Source: Chitinophagales bacterium
Lineage (GTDB): Bacteria > Bacteroidota > Bacteroidia > Chitinophagales > UBA10324
Reading direction: 5' to 3'
NCBI GenBank assembly: GCA_025057275.1
Contig: JANWXQ010000032.1
Location: 1-42,431 of the forward strand
Length of the DNA stretch: 42,431 nt
Shown piece after piece: positions 1 to 8,703 of the stretch. The first letter of the stretch is position 1; every line of letters begins with the position of its first letter. Below the pieces are notes generated by a model. That model searched no databases and had not been told where the DNA came from. It was given only the letters and a program-made list of their open reading frames with translations. Both the position numbers and the translations under genes were made by a program.

Positions 1-228
1 CCGGAAGAACGGTACGTGCGGCAACAACGAAGAAAAATTTTGCGTGAGCTCATTGAGCGCATGAGCCCCAAGTACCGCCAGCTCATAGAACTGCGGTTCT
101 TTGAAGAGCTTTCCTACGAAGAGATTGCCGAACGAACCCAACTGCCGTTGGGAACGGTCAAAGCGCAGTTGTTTCGTGCAAAAAATCTGTTGTATCAGAT
201 CCTTAAGCCCCGCCTGGACAAGCTGTAA
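1..228 (+). CDS. RNA polymerase sigma-70 family factor, C-terminal part (5'-truncated by window)
   Basis: The reading frame is open from the first base and ends at a TAA at 226-228, so only the last 75 residues are visible. They form sigma region 4: a stretch around SPKYRQLIELRFFEELSYEEI followed by the helix-turn-helix that recognises the -35/-33 promoter element (IAERTQLPLGTVKAQLFRAK). The short spacing and the LPLGTVKAQLFRAK sequence are typical of ECF-like or Bacteroidota group sigma factors rather than the housekeeping RpoD. Region 2 lies outside the window, so the group cannot be fixed. rsmG begins 8 bases after the stop, so the two are probably co-transcribed. Confidence 0.85.
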   Translation, partial: PEERYVRQQRRKILRELIERMSPKYRQLIELRFFEELSYEEIAERTQLPLGTVKAQLFRAKNLLYQILKPRLDKL

Positions 229-236
229 GATCCGGC

Positions 237-962
237 ATGGAGGCGCTGTTGCGGTATTTCCCTGACCTGACTGACGCACAGCGCCGGCGTTTTGAGCACC
301 TGCAGGCCTTGTATGGTTTCTGGAATGCCCGCATCAATGTGATATCCCGCCGCGATCTGAATTATCTTTACGAGCGCCATGTACTGCATTCGCTGGCCAT
401 AGCCCGCTTTTGCACATGGGTGCCCGGCACACAGGTGGTGGATGTGGGCACCGGCGGAGGTTTTCCCGGCATTCCCCTCGCCATTTATTTTCCGGAAGTT
501 CACTTCACTCTGGTGGATTCGGTGCAAAAGAAAATTCATGTAGTGCAATCCATCATCTCGGAATTGACGCTGTCTAATGCTTCAGCCGTAGCCATGCGTG
601 CCGAAGAACTGAAGCAACGTTTTGACTTTGTTACGGCACGGGCCGTAGCCGACCTGAAGCAGCTGTACCAATGGACCCGCCATCTGGTGAATCCTCAAGG
701 TTTCAATTCCATCGCCAATGGCTGGTTGCTTTTGAAAGGCGGACACCTGGAGGACGAAATCCGCCGAAGCCGTTTACCCGTCATTCCGATTCCGTTGTCC
801 CGGTATTTTACGGAGTCTTTTTTTGCCGGAAAATTTTTGCTATACGTTCCATGCGCATCTGACCAATCAGAAACTCCTTCCGATGCCCACCACACACCGG
901 AACGCGATGGGAGCGCCTTCCCCGATGGCGGGCCAGGCCGCAACCGGAAAATCGGCTCGTAA
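237..962 (+). CDS. rsmG: 16S rRNA (guanine-527-N7)-methyltransferase RsmG, with abnormal C-terminal extension
   Basis: This enzyme methylates N7 of G527 in 16S rRNA using S-adenosylmethionine. The N-terminus (YFPDLTDAQRRRFEHLQALY, then NARINVISRRDLNYLYERH and VLHSL) and the SAM-binding loop VVDVGTGGGFPGIPLA are characteristic of RsmG. LVDSVQKKIHVVQ and the FVTARAVADL motif follow. The family is usually about 205-215 residues; here it is 241. The family-like part ends near FFAGKFLLYVP (about residue 205), and the remaining 36 or so residues are low-complexity and polar. That tail lies over the 3' end of the convergent peptidase gene (96-base overlap). A one-base shift near position 850 would instead end the protein at the TGA at 860-862, four bases short of that gene. 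Either a stop-codon bypass by mutation or a sequence error is likely. Function is certain; the C-terminus is doubtful. Confidence 0.93.
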   Translation: MEALLRYFPDLTDAQRRRFEHLQALYGFWNARINVISRRDLNYLYERHVLHSLAIARFCTWVPGTQVVDVGTGGGFPGIPLAIYFPEVHFTLVDSVQKKIHVVQSIISELTLSNASAVAMRAEELKQRFDFVTARAVADLKQLYQWTRHLVNPQGFNSIANGWLLLKGGHLEDEIRRSRLPVIPIPLSRYFTESFFAGKFLLYVPCASDQSETPSDAHHTPERDGSAFPDGGPGRNRKIGS

Positions 963-3900
963 GGTCAGCGGCTGCAGCTTGTCCCACATCAGCCATCGCC
1001 GGATGGTAAGGGCAATTCCCGGCCCGGCATCCGCATAGAAAGAGGAAAAGTTCATTCGCAACGGTGCGGCTTCTTCCGAAACCATTTCAGCCAGTTGGCC
1101 ACCGTCAACAAACAGGTACAGTTCAGCGCTCAGCCACTGTCGTGTGAAGGACGGGCGCATTCGGAACCATCCGCTAACATCCCACTCCGCATTCAGGGCA
1201 TAGCCGCTGGTGGCTGCAGGCAGCATCGATTCAGGACTTTCGTTAAACGCATAAAGCCAGCTAAACGCTCTGACGTTCAGTCCGCCACCAGCATGCAGGC
1301 GAATGGTAGGATCGCCGTCAGGAGCATACCAGTCAGGAGGAAACCAGCCCCGGCTGCGCAGAAAGCGGTTATCCATCAGCGACTCAGGAGCCGCTCCGCC
1401 CAGGTAGAGCAGGCTTTCGCGCGGGGCATCAGCGCCCGTTCCTGCGCGTACATAAGCACGCAGGCGCAGGATGGTCTTGCCGGTTTGCCATCGGTTGAAG
1501 GCTTCACCTGAAAGATAACTGTAAGCCTGCTGTGAACCGGTAAGCACCGGAGCCCGCAGCATAAGCTGCCACCATCCCGAGCCGCTGAAGTAACGAAACT
1601 GTTTGCGGAAGCTGAGCAGCACGAAGCTGTTCAGGTGGTCGTAGGTCCAATCTTCAGGCCGCAGCAGGTAGCAACTGTTTGTGCGAGGCCGGTAAAGCAA
1701 CTCATATCCCCATTGCCATTCGGTTGCCGTGCGTACAGGTAAGGATATGCGTGTTCGCAACTGATAGACGCCTTCGCCGGCTCGGGCCAATGCTGACCAG
1801 GAGGCGCCGGCAGCAAGGCGGGGGATGACGTTGGAATAGCTCAGCTCAGCATATACCGGCAACGTACGGCACGATGTGTTGCGCAGTACGGTTGCGAACA
1901 GCGGCAGCCCCGTATGACGGCCCGGCCCGGAGTGCAGCGGCTGGGAAAACAGACCGGTTCGGACCCATGCCGTCAGCGCAAATACATGCTTTTTTTCCAT
2001 ATAACTTCCCGACAGGTTAAAGCCGACCTTGAGGCCATCCGGCCCGTTGTACCAGACATCCGGTCTTCCATAAAGTTGATAGCGGGTCCAGTTGACAGGC
2101 TGCTGCAGCAAATAATCCCATCGCATCTGCGGCCGGAACGGCCGTATGTTATCGGGCATATATACATCGGCCATTCGCTGCGAAGGGTCAATGACCACCT
2201 GACGGATTCCCGATGGGATAAACACCTTCATGTCGTAAGCGGGATGCAGCCGGTCCCAACCGTACCACTTGGGCAGTACAGTGGATTCAGTGGATTTGAT
2301 ATACCAGGTATTGGGAATATGAAAGGAATAGCTGCGGTGGTCTTTGGCCATAACGGTTACATCCAGTGAGGATTGCATGCGGCCTTTCCGGCTTAATCGG
2401 ATGCGGTAGCAGTCTGTTTCACCGTTGCAGGGAATGCGGCTGGCGGCTCCATGAGTTCGCAGGGGCAGCGGTACATAGGCCGAATCCTGTTTGAGCGGAC
2501 GCACCGATCGGATTCCGTAATCCAGCTTTTTGGTGGTTTCCAGCCATTGATCAAAAAACCAGTTCAGGTCCATTCCGGTGCGTTCCGAGACGGCGAGGCG
2601 GAAATCTTCCGGGTAGGGATGGGCCAGTTTCCATTTATCGAAATAGTGCTGCATGACCACAAGAAACAGACTGTCGCCCAACACATATTGCAAATTGTAT
2701 AACATGGTCGCGGTCTTGAAATAGACCATGCGGTATCCGCCGCCATGCCCCAGGGCGCTGTTGAAGCCATCGCTGTGCTGGTTAACGGGCTCGTCGGTGC
2801 CGCTGATGGCTTCCAGCAGGTAGGGATGATACACGCGCTGATGATGCTGAATGAGGGGACTTCGGTGTTTGCGCAGGTAACGATTGTCCGGCGGCAGGGA
2901 AGGAAGTGTATCACCAAAAATGCGGCGCATGGCCCAGCTTTCCAGAAACTGGGTAAACCCTTCATCCAGAAAAGCCCGGTAGGTTTCGTTGTTGGCCACG
3001 TGACCAAAAAACCACATATGGCCTACCTCATGGGCAAGAAGACCAAAGTAGCCCGGAGAACGTCCGCCGTCCAGAGTGACCATAGGATATTCCATGCCAT
3101 CGGCAGCATCGGCAACAATGATCTTGGGCCACAGATAAGCCCCGAAGTCGCGCGAGTAAATGGTAATCAGCAGCGCGGCAAAGTCAGCAGCATCCTGCCA
3201 AAAGGCCGCATGCGGTTCCTGGGCCAATGCCTGACACAAGACCGTTCGTTCGGCGCCTGTGTGAGGATCAAATACGGTGGCATACGTTTCTCCGATGCGG
3301 TAGGTAGGGTCAGCAGTAAAGGCAAAGTCGTGCACGTTCTCCGCATAAAAGTGCCAGGTTTTTCGCTGCTTGGGATCATATGGAATGATTTCAGAAGCTT
3401 TGCTGTTCCAGGGTTTGTCAGCAAAATTTTTCAGATCCAGTTGCTGGCGCAAGGCGGCGGGCAACACTTCGGATTCGTTCAGCAACGTGCCGGTGGCCCC
3501 CACCACGTAGTGGGAGGCCAGGGTGAGCTGCACATCAAAAGTTCCGAAATTGCCGTAAAACTCCCGGCCCAGGTGTTGATCGGTGTTCCATCCGGCCCGG
3601 GCGTCGTAAACACAGATGCGGGGGTACCAATGCACCCCATCGTAATGCGTGTAGCCATTGACGGGAAATTTCTTCATGCGCCTGCGCTGCGAGCCGGAAT
3701 CAAAAAAGGTGGTAAAAACCAGATGAAACGTCATGGAATCCTCAGGCAGCAGGGGGCGAGGTAATTCCATACGCACAATGGAAAAATCCTGTTCCCATGT
3801 CAGGGGAATGCCGTCGGCGGTTACCTGCTCCAGCAAACAGCCTTTTCCGGCCGACTCATAGGGACCAAACTGTTGCTTGACCGCATTGGCCCGGTTGAGC

Positions 3901-4217
3901 GCCTCCAGATGCCCTCCTTTGACAAAGGCCTGCTGGTATAAATGAAAAAAAACCTCATGCAACGTGTCGGGGGAATTGTTCCAGTACACCAACCATTCCG
4001 AACCGGATATTTGATGCGTGCGCTCATCGACCGACGCCACAATGCGGTAATACACATCCTGCTGCCAATAAGCAGCATGCGGCATTCGGTTTTTCCAGTA
4101 GTAGGGATTGGCTTTGCTGCGGTAGTCGTTTGGCGGCCGGTTCGGGTCGTAGCCGGCCATTTGTGCCTCTGCCGCCAGAACGGCCAGGGTGGCAAGCAAA
4201 ACCAGTATCTTTAGCAT
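867..4217 (-). CDS. Secreted M1-family zinc metallopeptidase fused to a probable outer-membrane beta-barrel
   Basis: A 1116-residue protein starting at ATG 4217 with a clear signal peptide (MLKILVLLATLAVLAAEAQ); another ATG lies four codons upstream at 4229. The gluzincin motif is HEVGH at residues 396-400, with the third zinc ligand Glu419 in DEGFTQ, exactly HExxH-x18-E. GMEYPM upstream takes the place of the M1 exopeptidase GAMEN motif. The peptidase part ends near residue 570. From about residue 705 to the end the sequence changes to alternating aromatic/polar strands with turns (for example DGLKVGFNLSGSYMEKKHVF) and finishes in GIALTIRRW, LTLRADFPV and a terminal FRCVVGIGRSF. This resembles the C-terminal strands of Omp85/surface-antigen barrels and ends in the usual Phe. 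I infer a peptidase anchored by its own barrel. Peptidase class is secure; the barrel is an inference. Confidence 0.85.
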   Translation of the reverse strand: MLKILVLLATLAVLAAEAQMAGYDPNRPPNDYRSKANPYYWKNRMPHAAYWQQDVYYRIVASVDERTHQISGSEWLVYWNNSPDTLHEVFFHLYQQAFVKGGHLEALNRANAVKQQFGPYESAGKGCLLEQVTADGIPLTWEQDFSIVRMELPRPLLPEDSMTFHLVFTTFFDSGSQRRRMKKFPVNGYTHYDGVHWYPRICVYDARAGWNTDQHLGREFYGNFGTFDVQLTLASHYVVGATGTLLNESEVLPAALRQQLDLKNFADKPWNSKASEIIPYDPKQRKTWHFYAENVHDFAFTADPTYRIGETYATVFDPHTGAERTVLCQALAQEPHAAFWQDAADFAALLITIYSRDFGAYLWPKIIVADAADGMEYPMVTLDGGRSPGYFGLLAHEVGHMWFFGHVANNETYRAFLDEGFTQFLESWAMRRIFGDTLPSLPPDNRYLRKHRSPLIQHHQRVYHPYLLEAISGTDEPVNQHSDGFNSALGHGGGYRMVYFKTATMLYNLQYVLGDSLFLVVMQHYFDKWKLAHPYPEDFRLAVSERTGMDLNWFFDQWLETTKKLDYGIRSVRPLKQDSAYVPLPLRTHGAASRIPCNGETDCYRIRLSRKGRMQSSLDVTVMAKDHRSYSFHIPNTWYIKSTESTVLPKWYGWDRLHPAYDMKVFIPSGIRQVVIDPSQRMADVYMPDNIRPFRPQMRWDYLLQQPVNWTRYQLYGRPDVWYNGPDGLKVGFNLSGSYMEKKHVFALTAWVRTGLFSQPLHSGPGRHTGLPLFATVLRNTSCRTLPVYAELSYSNVIPRLAAGASWSALARAGEGVYQLRTRISLPVRTATEWQWGYELLYRPRTNSCYLLRPEDWTYDHLNSFVLLSFRKQFRYFSGSGWWQLMLRAPVLTGSQQAYSYLSGEAFNRWQTGKTILRLRAYVRAGTGADAPRESLLYLGGAAPESLMDNRFLRSRGWFPPDWYAPDGDPTIRLHAGGGLNVRAFSWLYAFNESPESMLPAATSGYALNAEWDVSGWFRMRPSFTRQWLSAELYLFVDGGQLAEMVSEEAAPLRMNFSSFYADAGPGIALTIRRWLMWDKLQPLTLRADFPVAAWPAIGEGAPIAFRCVVGIGRSF

Positions 4218-4312
4218 GCGACTATGCATTATTGCAGTGAATATACCCTGCCCGTGCTGATTCCCCTTCAGCGAATCGGCGGCTCCTTGTGGAAAAACCA
4301 CCCGCTCAGCCG

Positions 4313-5416
4313 ATGACTTCGGATCGCATGCGCATTTGCCAGATTGCCCTTACGCTGGTCGAGGGCATTGGGGATGTTTTGGCACGCAACCTGGTAAGCC
4401 ATTTTGGTGATGCGCAAAGCGTGTTCGGTGCATCCCTGAAAGCTTTAACCGCTGTGCCGGGCATCAGCCGCAAGCGGGCGGAGGCCATACGAAATTTTTC
4501 AGGTTGGCATCTTGCCGAGTCGGAGTGGAAGTTTGTTACCCGCCACCAGATTGATCTGCACTTTATTCAGGATAGCAGTTATCCCGGTCGGCTTCTCCAT
4601 ATTGCCGATGCGCCGGTAATACTGTACAGCCGGGGTCGAATGAATCTGAATGCCGAACGCTTCGTGGCTGTTGTCGGCACACGGCGCTGCACGGATGAAG
4701 GTCGCCGGTTTACCGAACAACTCATCCGGGGTTTGAAACCTTACGGGGCAACGGTAGTCAGCGGGTTGGCCTACGGCATTGATGGGGTCGCCCATCAGTC
4801 GGCCATGCAGGAGGGCCTGCCCACCATTGCCGTGCTGGCTCATGGGCTGAACCGCATTTATCCTTCGCGACACGCTGCGGTAGCGCGCCAAATGATGTGC
4901 AATGGCGGGTTGTTGACCGAATTTCGCCACACCGATCCGTTTGAAGCGCAGAATTTCCCCTTGCGCAACCGCATTATTGCCGGAATGTGCGATGCCACCA
5001 TTGTGGTGGAAACGCCGCGTGAGGGCGGAGCGCTGATCACAGCCCGACTGGCTGCCGGTTACAGCCGTGAGGTGTTTTGCGTACCCGGCCGCCCGTGCGA
5101 CCCTCAGGCGCAAGGTTGTAATGCCCTGATTCGCTCGCAACTGGCTACGCTGATTGAATCAGCTGACGATGTGGCGGAAGTCATGGGTTGGAAACAGCAT
5201 GAGTCCAGTCCGGTCCGACAGGCCCAGTTGTTTGATGAGCTGCCTGCTGAGGAGCAACAGGTGCTGCAGGCGCTGCGCAACAGCCAGCCCCAGCATGTGG
5301 ACGCGTTGGCAGCCAATACCCGCCTGTCGAGCAGCGCTTTGGCCATGGCACTTTTGCAACTGGAGCTGAAAGACCTCATTACGGCATTGCCCGGTAAGCA
5401 ATACCGATGCCGTTAA
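4313..5416 (+). CDS. dprA: DNA-processing protein DprA (Smf)
   Basis: DprA binds incoming single-stranded DNA and loads RecA during transformation. The 367-residue protein has an N-terminal helix-hairpin-helix region (TLVEGIGDVLARNLVSHFG, then VPGISRKRAEAI). The Rossmann-like core follows, with VVGTRRCTDEGRRFTEQLI at residues 120-138, VSGLAYGIDGVAHQSAM, LAHGLNRIYPSRH, FPLRNRIIAG and VVETPREGGALITARLA. A C-terminal winged helix (EQQVLQALRNSQPQHVDALA) closes it. ATG 4313 was chosen because the family begins a few residues before the QIALTLVEGIGD segment; in-frame GTG 4289 would add eight residues of unlikely sequence. It is divergent from the peptidase gene, with only 95 bases between the starts. 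Confidence 0.95.
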   Translation: MTSDRMRICQIALTLVEGIGDVLARNLVSHFGDAQSVFGASLKALTAVPGISRKRAEAIRNFSGWHLAESEWKFVTRHQIDLHFIQDSSYPGRLLHIADAPVILYSRGRMNLNAERFVAVVGTRRCTDEGRRFTEQLIRGLKPYGATVVSGLAYGIDGVAHQSAMQEGLPTIAVLAHGLNRIYPSRHAAVARQMMCNGGLLTEFRHTDPFEAQNFPLRNRIIAGMCDATIVVETPREGGALITARLAAGYSREVFCVPGRPCDPQAQGCNALIRSQLATLIESADDVAEVMGWKQHESSPVRQAQLFDELPAEEQQVLQALRNSQPQHVDALAANTRLSSSALAMALLQLELKDLITALPGKQYRCR

Positions 5417-5428
5417 GGAGTTCATCGA

Positions 5429-7357
5429 TCAGAACAGGTCGCAGCGTTGTACCCGTAGGGTATTCCCGTCAGGAAAAATTTTAATCTGTTTGATGGTTAA
5501 TGGCACTTCCTGGCCGCCTGTGTATTGCTGAACAACCTTTCCCGACTGTATGAGGCGACCCCGGTAAAAATTAAACCAGCACAGCTCGGTGCCATCAGGA
5601 AAATTGCGAAACGCTTGTGTGCGACGCAGTGTTACGTCTGACACAGCGTATTCAGGCAGTCGAAGTGGAATCAGCGAAAGGTCATTTAACGTACGCTGCT
5701 GAACAAAAAGTTTTACCTGCCACAGGCTATCGCTGTCAATAATGGAACTGTCCACCCAATCCAGATTGGCATGCAATGAGCCGATGGGGTCACCATTGTA
5801 ATAGGGAGGCACGGTGACGTTATCTGCTCCGGGATTGCCATTTAATATACTATGGGAAAAAGCAGGATAAGAGCGGGTCGTTGCAAATCGAAGTAATTCT
5901 GCAGGCGAAAGGGTAGGCCAGGCATTGTTGCTGCCGCCGCCATGTTCACGTAAATCCCACATGTACACGCCTCCGTGCCGGGTGGCAGTAACGCTGTCAT
6001 ACAACGTGAGTTTTTCCTGCCAGCAGGTGTTTTTGTCCTCCTTTCCGTTTACCGCCCTTAAAAAGGGCAGGGAACGAAACCGGTTGTAGGAAAGCATATA
6101 AGGCATATTGGTTAAATCATAAATTTTCCATGTGGAATCGCTGTTTGAACCCTTAGGAATATCCGTAGGCAGATTGGTCAGGTCTTCATGACCCCACAGG
6201 GCCCGTGTTTCTTTCCGGGCTGAGCCGTTGTTATTGAACTTGCAGTTTGGGTTGGTATCATCGGGTGCACTCACCCAGAAGCGGCTTTCACTCAGGTTTC
6301 CGGCAGCAAACCGGTGGGGCTCCAGCATGGCGAGCAGAATGACACCCGCACACCCCTGCGAGTTCCCCACCAGATAGATGCGTTGGGTGTCCAGGGTTCC
6401 GGGAAAGGTGCGCATCAGCCAATCCAGTTCCCATCGGATGCGATAGTAGGTATAGGCACGAATAACTCCGGTACTCGGGAAGGGATCGTTTTTCTTGCCC
6501 TTGTAGATATTAAAATTTTCACTGTAACCAAGCCATCGCGTATTGAAACCGGCTTTAGGGTCGAAATTGAAAGCAGGGATCCAGTCGTCGAATCCGATTT
6601 TCCAACTGTTGGGAATTTTGGTGGCAATCATGTTGTCAATGAAGTTGCCTTTTCCTCCATGAAACTTGAGGTAAACGGCATTGTTTCCGCCCACTGGTCC
6701 CGATTTCACCACGCTGAAGTGAAACGGCAGGCACCCTTCATTGGTCATGGCCGGATAGCCCGGAACGGATACGTTGGTGCCGTAATGCAGATACACGGCC
6801 ATCGTTTCACCCGAAGTGGACCCGGGCACCGGTACGCCGGTTTTCTGCAAATAACAGGTGATGGGTTCCATGTGCTGCACTACGGGTTGCGTGGTGGCGT
6901 TGGAATCGGGTACTACCTTGAACGGTTTGACTTTGCTGCAGCCGGCCCGCACGGCAAAATAGGCCAGTGCTCCTTCAACGGTGCAGTTGGTAACGAAAAG
7001 GTTGTGAAAGGTATCTACCAGCGTATATGGCGTGTCGTTGGTAATGAGAAACGAATTACTGTCCGGATCGCCAAGCGCGTAGGAAAGACGGAAATCCCAA
7101 CTGAAGTTGTAAGGAACGCGGCCCAGATACGTACTCTGAACCAGCGTCGCCGAATCCACAATAGGCGTGGGGCTCTGATATACATAGTAAAAGCCGGTAT
7201 CGCAGGAGGGGATGTTTTTCCAGGTGATAAACATCTGACCGTTGCGGTATTCGGCCTGGATGTTGGAAACAATCTGCGCTCTGGCGGGCAAAGTCATCAG
7301 GCCGATTAAACCTAAAGCGACAACGCGCAAACGGCACCACACAATTTTTGCTGTCAC
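5429..7357 (-). CDS. Secreted protein with fibronectin-III-like N-terminus and alpha/beta-hydrolase-like core, function unknown
   Basis: A 642-residue protein starting at GTG 7357 (in-frame GTG 7342 also fits) with a signal peptide ending ARAQ. Residues about 28-150 (IQAEYRNGQMFITWKNIP and a following Tyr/Thr-rich stretch) resemble a fibronectin type III sandwich. The middle contains YLVGNSQGCAGVILLAMLEP, a G-x-S-x-G nucleophile elbow after a beta strand, and later WDLREHGGGSNN, a possible catalytic His. That layout suggests an esterase or other alpha/beta hydrolase, but I do not recognise the family and see no T9SS sorting domain at the C-terminus (KIFPDGNTLRVQRCDLF). It is the last gene of the leftward run, 32 bases after pabB. 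Substrate and final location are unknown. Confidence 0.7.
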   Translation of the reverse strand: MTAKIVWCRLRVVALGLIGLMTLPARAQIVSNIQAEYRNGQMFITWKNIPSCDTGFYYVYQSPTPIVDSATLVQSTYLGRVPYNFSWDFRLSYALGDPDSNSFLITNDTPYTLVDTFHNLFVTNCTVEGALAYFAVRAGCSKVKPFKVVPDSNATTQPVVQHMEPITCYLQKTGVPVPGSTSGETMAVYLHYGTNVSVPGYPAMTNEGCLPFHFSVVKSGPVGGNNAVYLKFHGGKGNFIDNMIATKIPNSWKIGFDDWIPAFNFDPKAGFNTRWLGYSENFNIYKGKKNDPFPSTGVIRAYTYYRIRWELDWLMRTFPGTLDTQRIYLVGNSQGCAGVILLAMLEPHRFAAGNLSESRFWVSAPDDTNPNCKFNNNGSARKETRALWGHEDLTNLPTDIPKGSNSDSTWKIYDLTNMPYMLSYNRFRSLPFLRAVNGKEDKNTCWQEKLTLYDSVTATRHGGVYMWDLREHGGGSNNAWPTLSPAELLRFATTRSYPAFSHSILNGNPGADNVTVPPYYNGDPIGSLHANLDWVDSSIIDSDSLWQVKLFVQQRTLNDLSLIPLRLPEYAVSDVTLRRTQAFRNFPDGTELCWFNFYRGRLIQSGKVVQQYTGGQEVPLTIKQIKIFPDGNTLRVQRCDLF

Positions 7358-7389
7358 AAGCCAAAATTAGCCCAAAGCCGCCGAGCAGC

Positions 7390-8685
7390 TCAGGCATCAA
7401 CGGTGAGCTCAAAGCCCGGCAGAGCGTTGATCACTGAGCGTGCCTTGAGCAAACATTCGGCATATTCCGACTCCGGGCGGGCATACCAGGTGATGCCGCT
7501 TCCGGTCTGCAGCGACAGCGCTCCCGTTTGCGAATCATATAGGAAACTTCGAATAACTACATGGAAATCAAAATCACCTTCAGGGGTGATGTACCCGATG
7601 ATGCCGGAATACAAACCGCGGCGACGGGGCTCGTAACGCTCTATAAGCTCCATGGCTTTGATTTTCGGAGCACCGGTCATGGAGCCGGGCGGAAAAGCAC
7701 ATCGCAGCGCTTCGGTAAACGGAAGTTCCGATCGCAACTGGCCGCTGACGGTGGAAATCATCTGCAGCACCTGCGGAAAGGCATAGACGCCAAACAGTTC
7801 ATCTACCCGGACGGTTCCGGGTTGGGCACAGCGCATCAGGTCGTTACGCATCAAATCCACAATCATCACATTTTCTGCCTGTTCTTTCTGATCGTTAGCC
7901 AGCCGCGCCTTATCGGCAGCATGGTCCGCCTGACGGGGAGCAGTGCCTTTCATGGGCTGGGCCATAATTCGATCGCCGCACTTGCGCAGAAACCGCTCGG
8001 GGCTGGCTCCGATGCAGTACCGGAAATCGTGTCGCAGCAAACAGGCGAAGGGAGCGGGGGCCTGGCGGATGAGCTGCAGCATCATCCACCAAGGGTCCAA
8101 TCCCAACTGATGGGCGGCAAATTCGATACAATAATTTATTTCATAGAGATCCCCGTCGGCCAGATGGGTTCTCAGTTTGTTCCAGTTGCGGAAATACGTT
8201 TCGGCCGAGCAGCAGGCCTTAAGCGTTACCGGTAACAACGGTGGTTCCTCACTTGCGGGGGTGCGCATGATGCTCTGCCACACTGCCTCGGGATCCAGGT
8301 GGCTTTCCAGCAAAAGCGTATCACCGATTTTGCGCAATACATGCAAGGGGCGGAAGAAAAAGAAATCCTCAAAACAAACCTGCGTAGGTAACTGTGGCAA
8401 CCGGACGCTTTGAGGTTCCAGCACGGCACGATAATCATAGCTGAGGTAACCAAAATGCCAGTTGCCGTGTTGCCGATGACTGGCATACAATGAGTTTAGT
8501 GCATCAGCAGATGCAGGAACGGACTCATAACAGCCACAGGCCAGTAGCCAGTCCTCCGTACACTGAACGTGCGAATAATTGTTTCTATGAAAAAAAACAA
8601 CGTGTGAAAACTGATTGCACCACTGCTGCAAGCGGGGCAGCAGTTCGTCATCCTGCGGCGCAGGATGAAGATGCACTATGCGCAT
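7390..8685 (-). CDS. pabB: Aminodeoxychorismate synthase component I (PabB)
   Basis: This chorismate-utilising enzyme aminates chorismate to 4-amino-4-deoxychorismate for folate synthesis. The 431-residue protein carries the family's signatures in order: LADGDLYEINYCIEF, ASPERFLRKCGDRIMAQPMK, ENVMIVDLMRNDLMR, PQVLQMISTVSG, then AFPPGSMTGAPKIKAMELIE, RRGLYSGIIGYI and the C-terminal TGSGITWYARPESEYAE. The Lys in QPMKGT sits where PabB has its catalytic lysine; anthranilate synthase TrpE has Ala there, which favours PabB. The N-terminal lobe is divergent. The glutamine amidotransferase partner (PabA) and the lyase (PabC) are not in the window. It lies 18 bases after the histone-like gene. Confidence 0.92.
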   Translation of the reverse strand: MRIVHLHPAPQDDELLPRLQQWCNQFSHVVFFHRNNYSHVQCTEDWLLACGCYESVPASADALNSLYASHRQHGNWHFGYLSYDYRAVLEPQSVRLPQLPTQVCFEDFFFFRPLHVLRKIGDTLLLESHLDPEAVWQSIMRTPASEEPPLLPVTLKACCSAETYFRNWNKLRTHLADGDLYEINYCIEFAAHQLGLDPWWMMLQLIRQAPAPFACLLRHDFRYCIGASPERFLRKCGDRIMAQPMKGTAPRQADHAADKARLANDQKEQAENVMIVDLMRNDLMRCAQPGTVRVDELFGVYAFPQVLQMISTVSGQLRSELPFTEALRCAFPPGSMTGAPKIKAMELIERYEPRRRGLYSGIIGYITPEGDFDFHVVIRSFLYDSQTGALSLQTGSGITWYARPESEYAECLLKARSVINALPGFELTVDA

Positions 8686-8703
8686 GTATGTTTTAGAGAG
8701 GCA

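Noticed and set aside
2745-3764. Long open frame on the plus strand (339 residues)
   Set aside because: It lies antisense to the metallopeptidase, over its zinc-site region. The composition is non-native and no domain is recognisable; it is a shadow of high-GC coding sequence.
6314-7309. Long open frame on the plus strand (331 residues)
   Set aside because: Antisense to the secreted hydrolase-like gene, which has a signal peptide and recognisable elements. The plus-strand reading has none.
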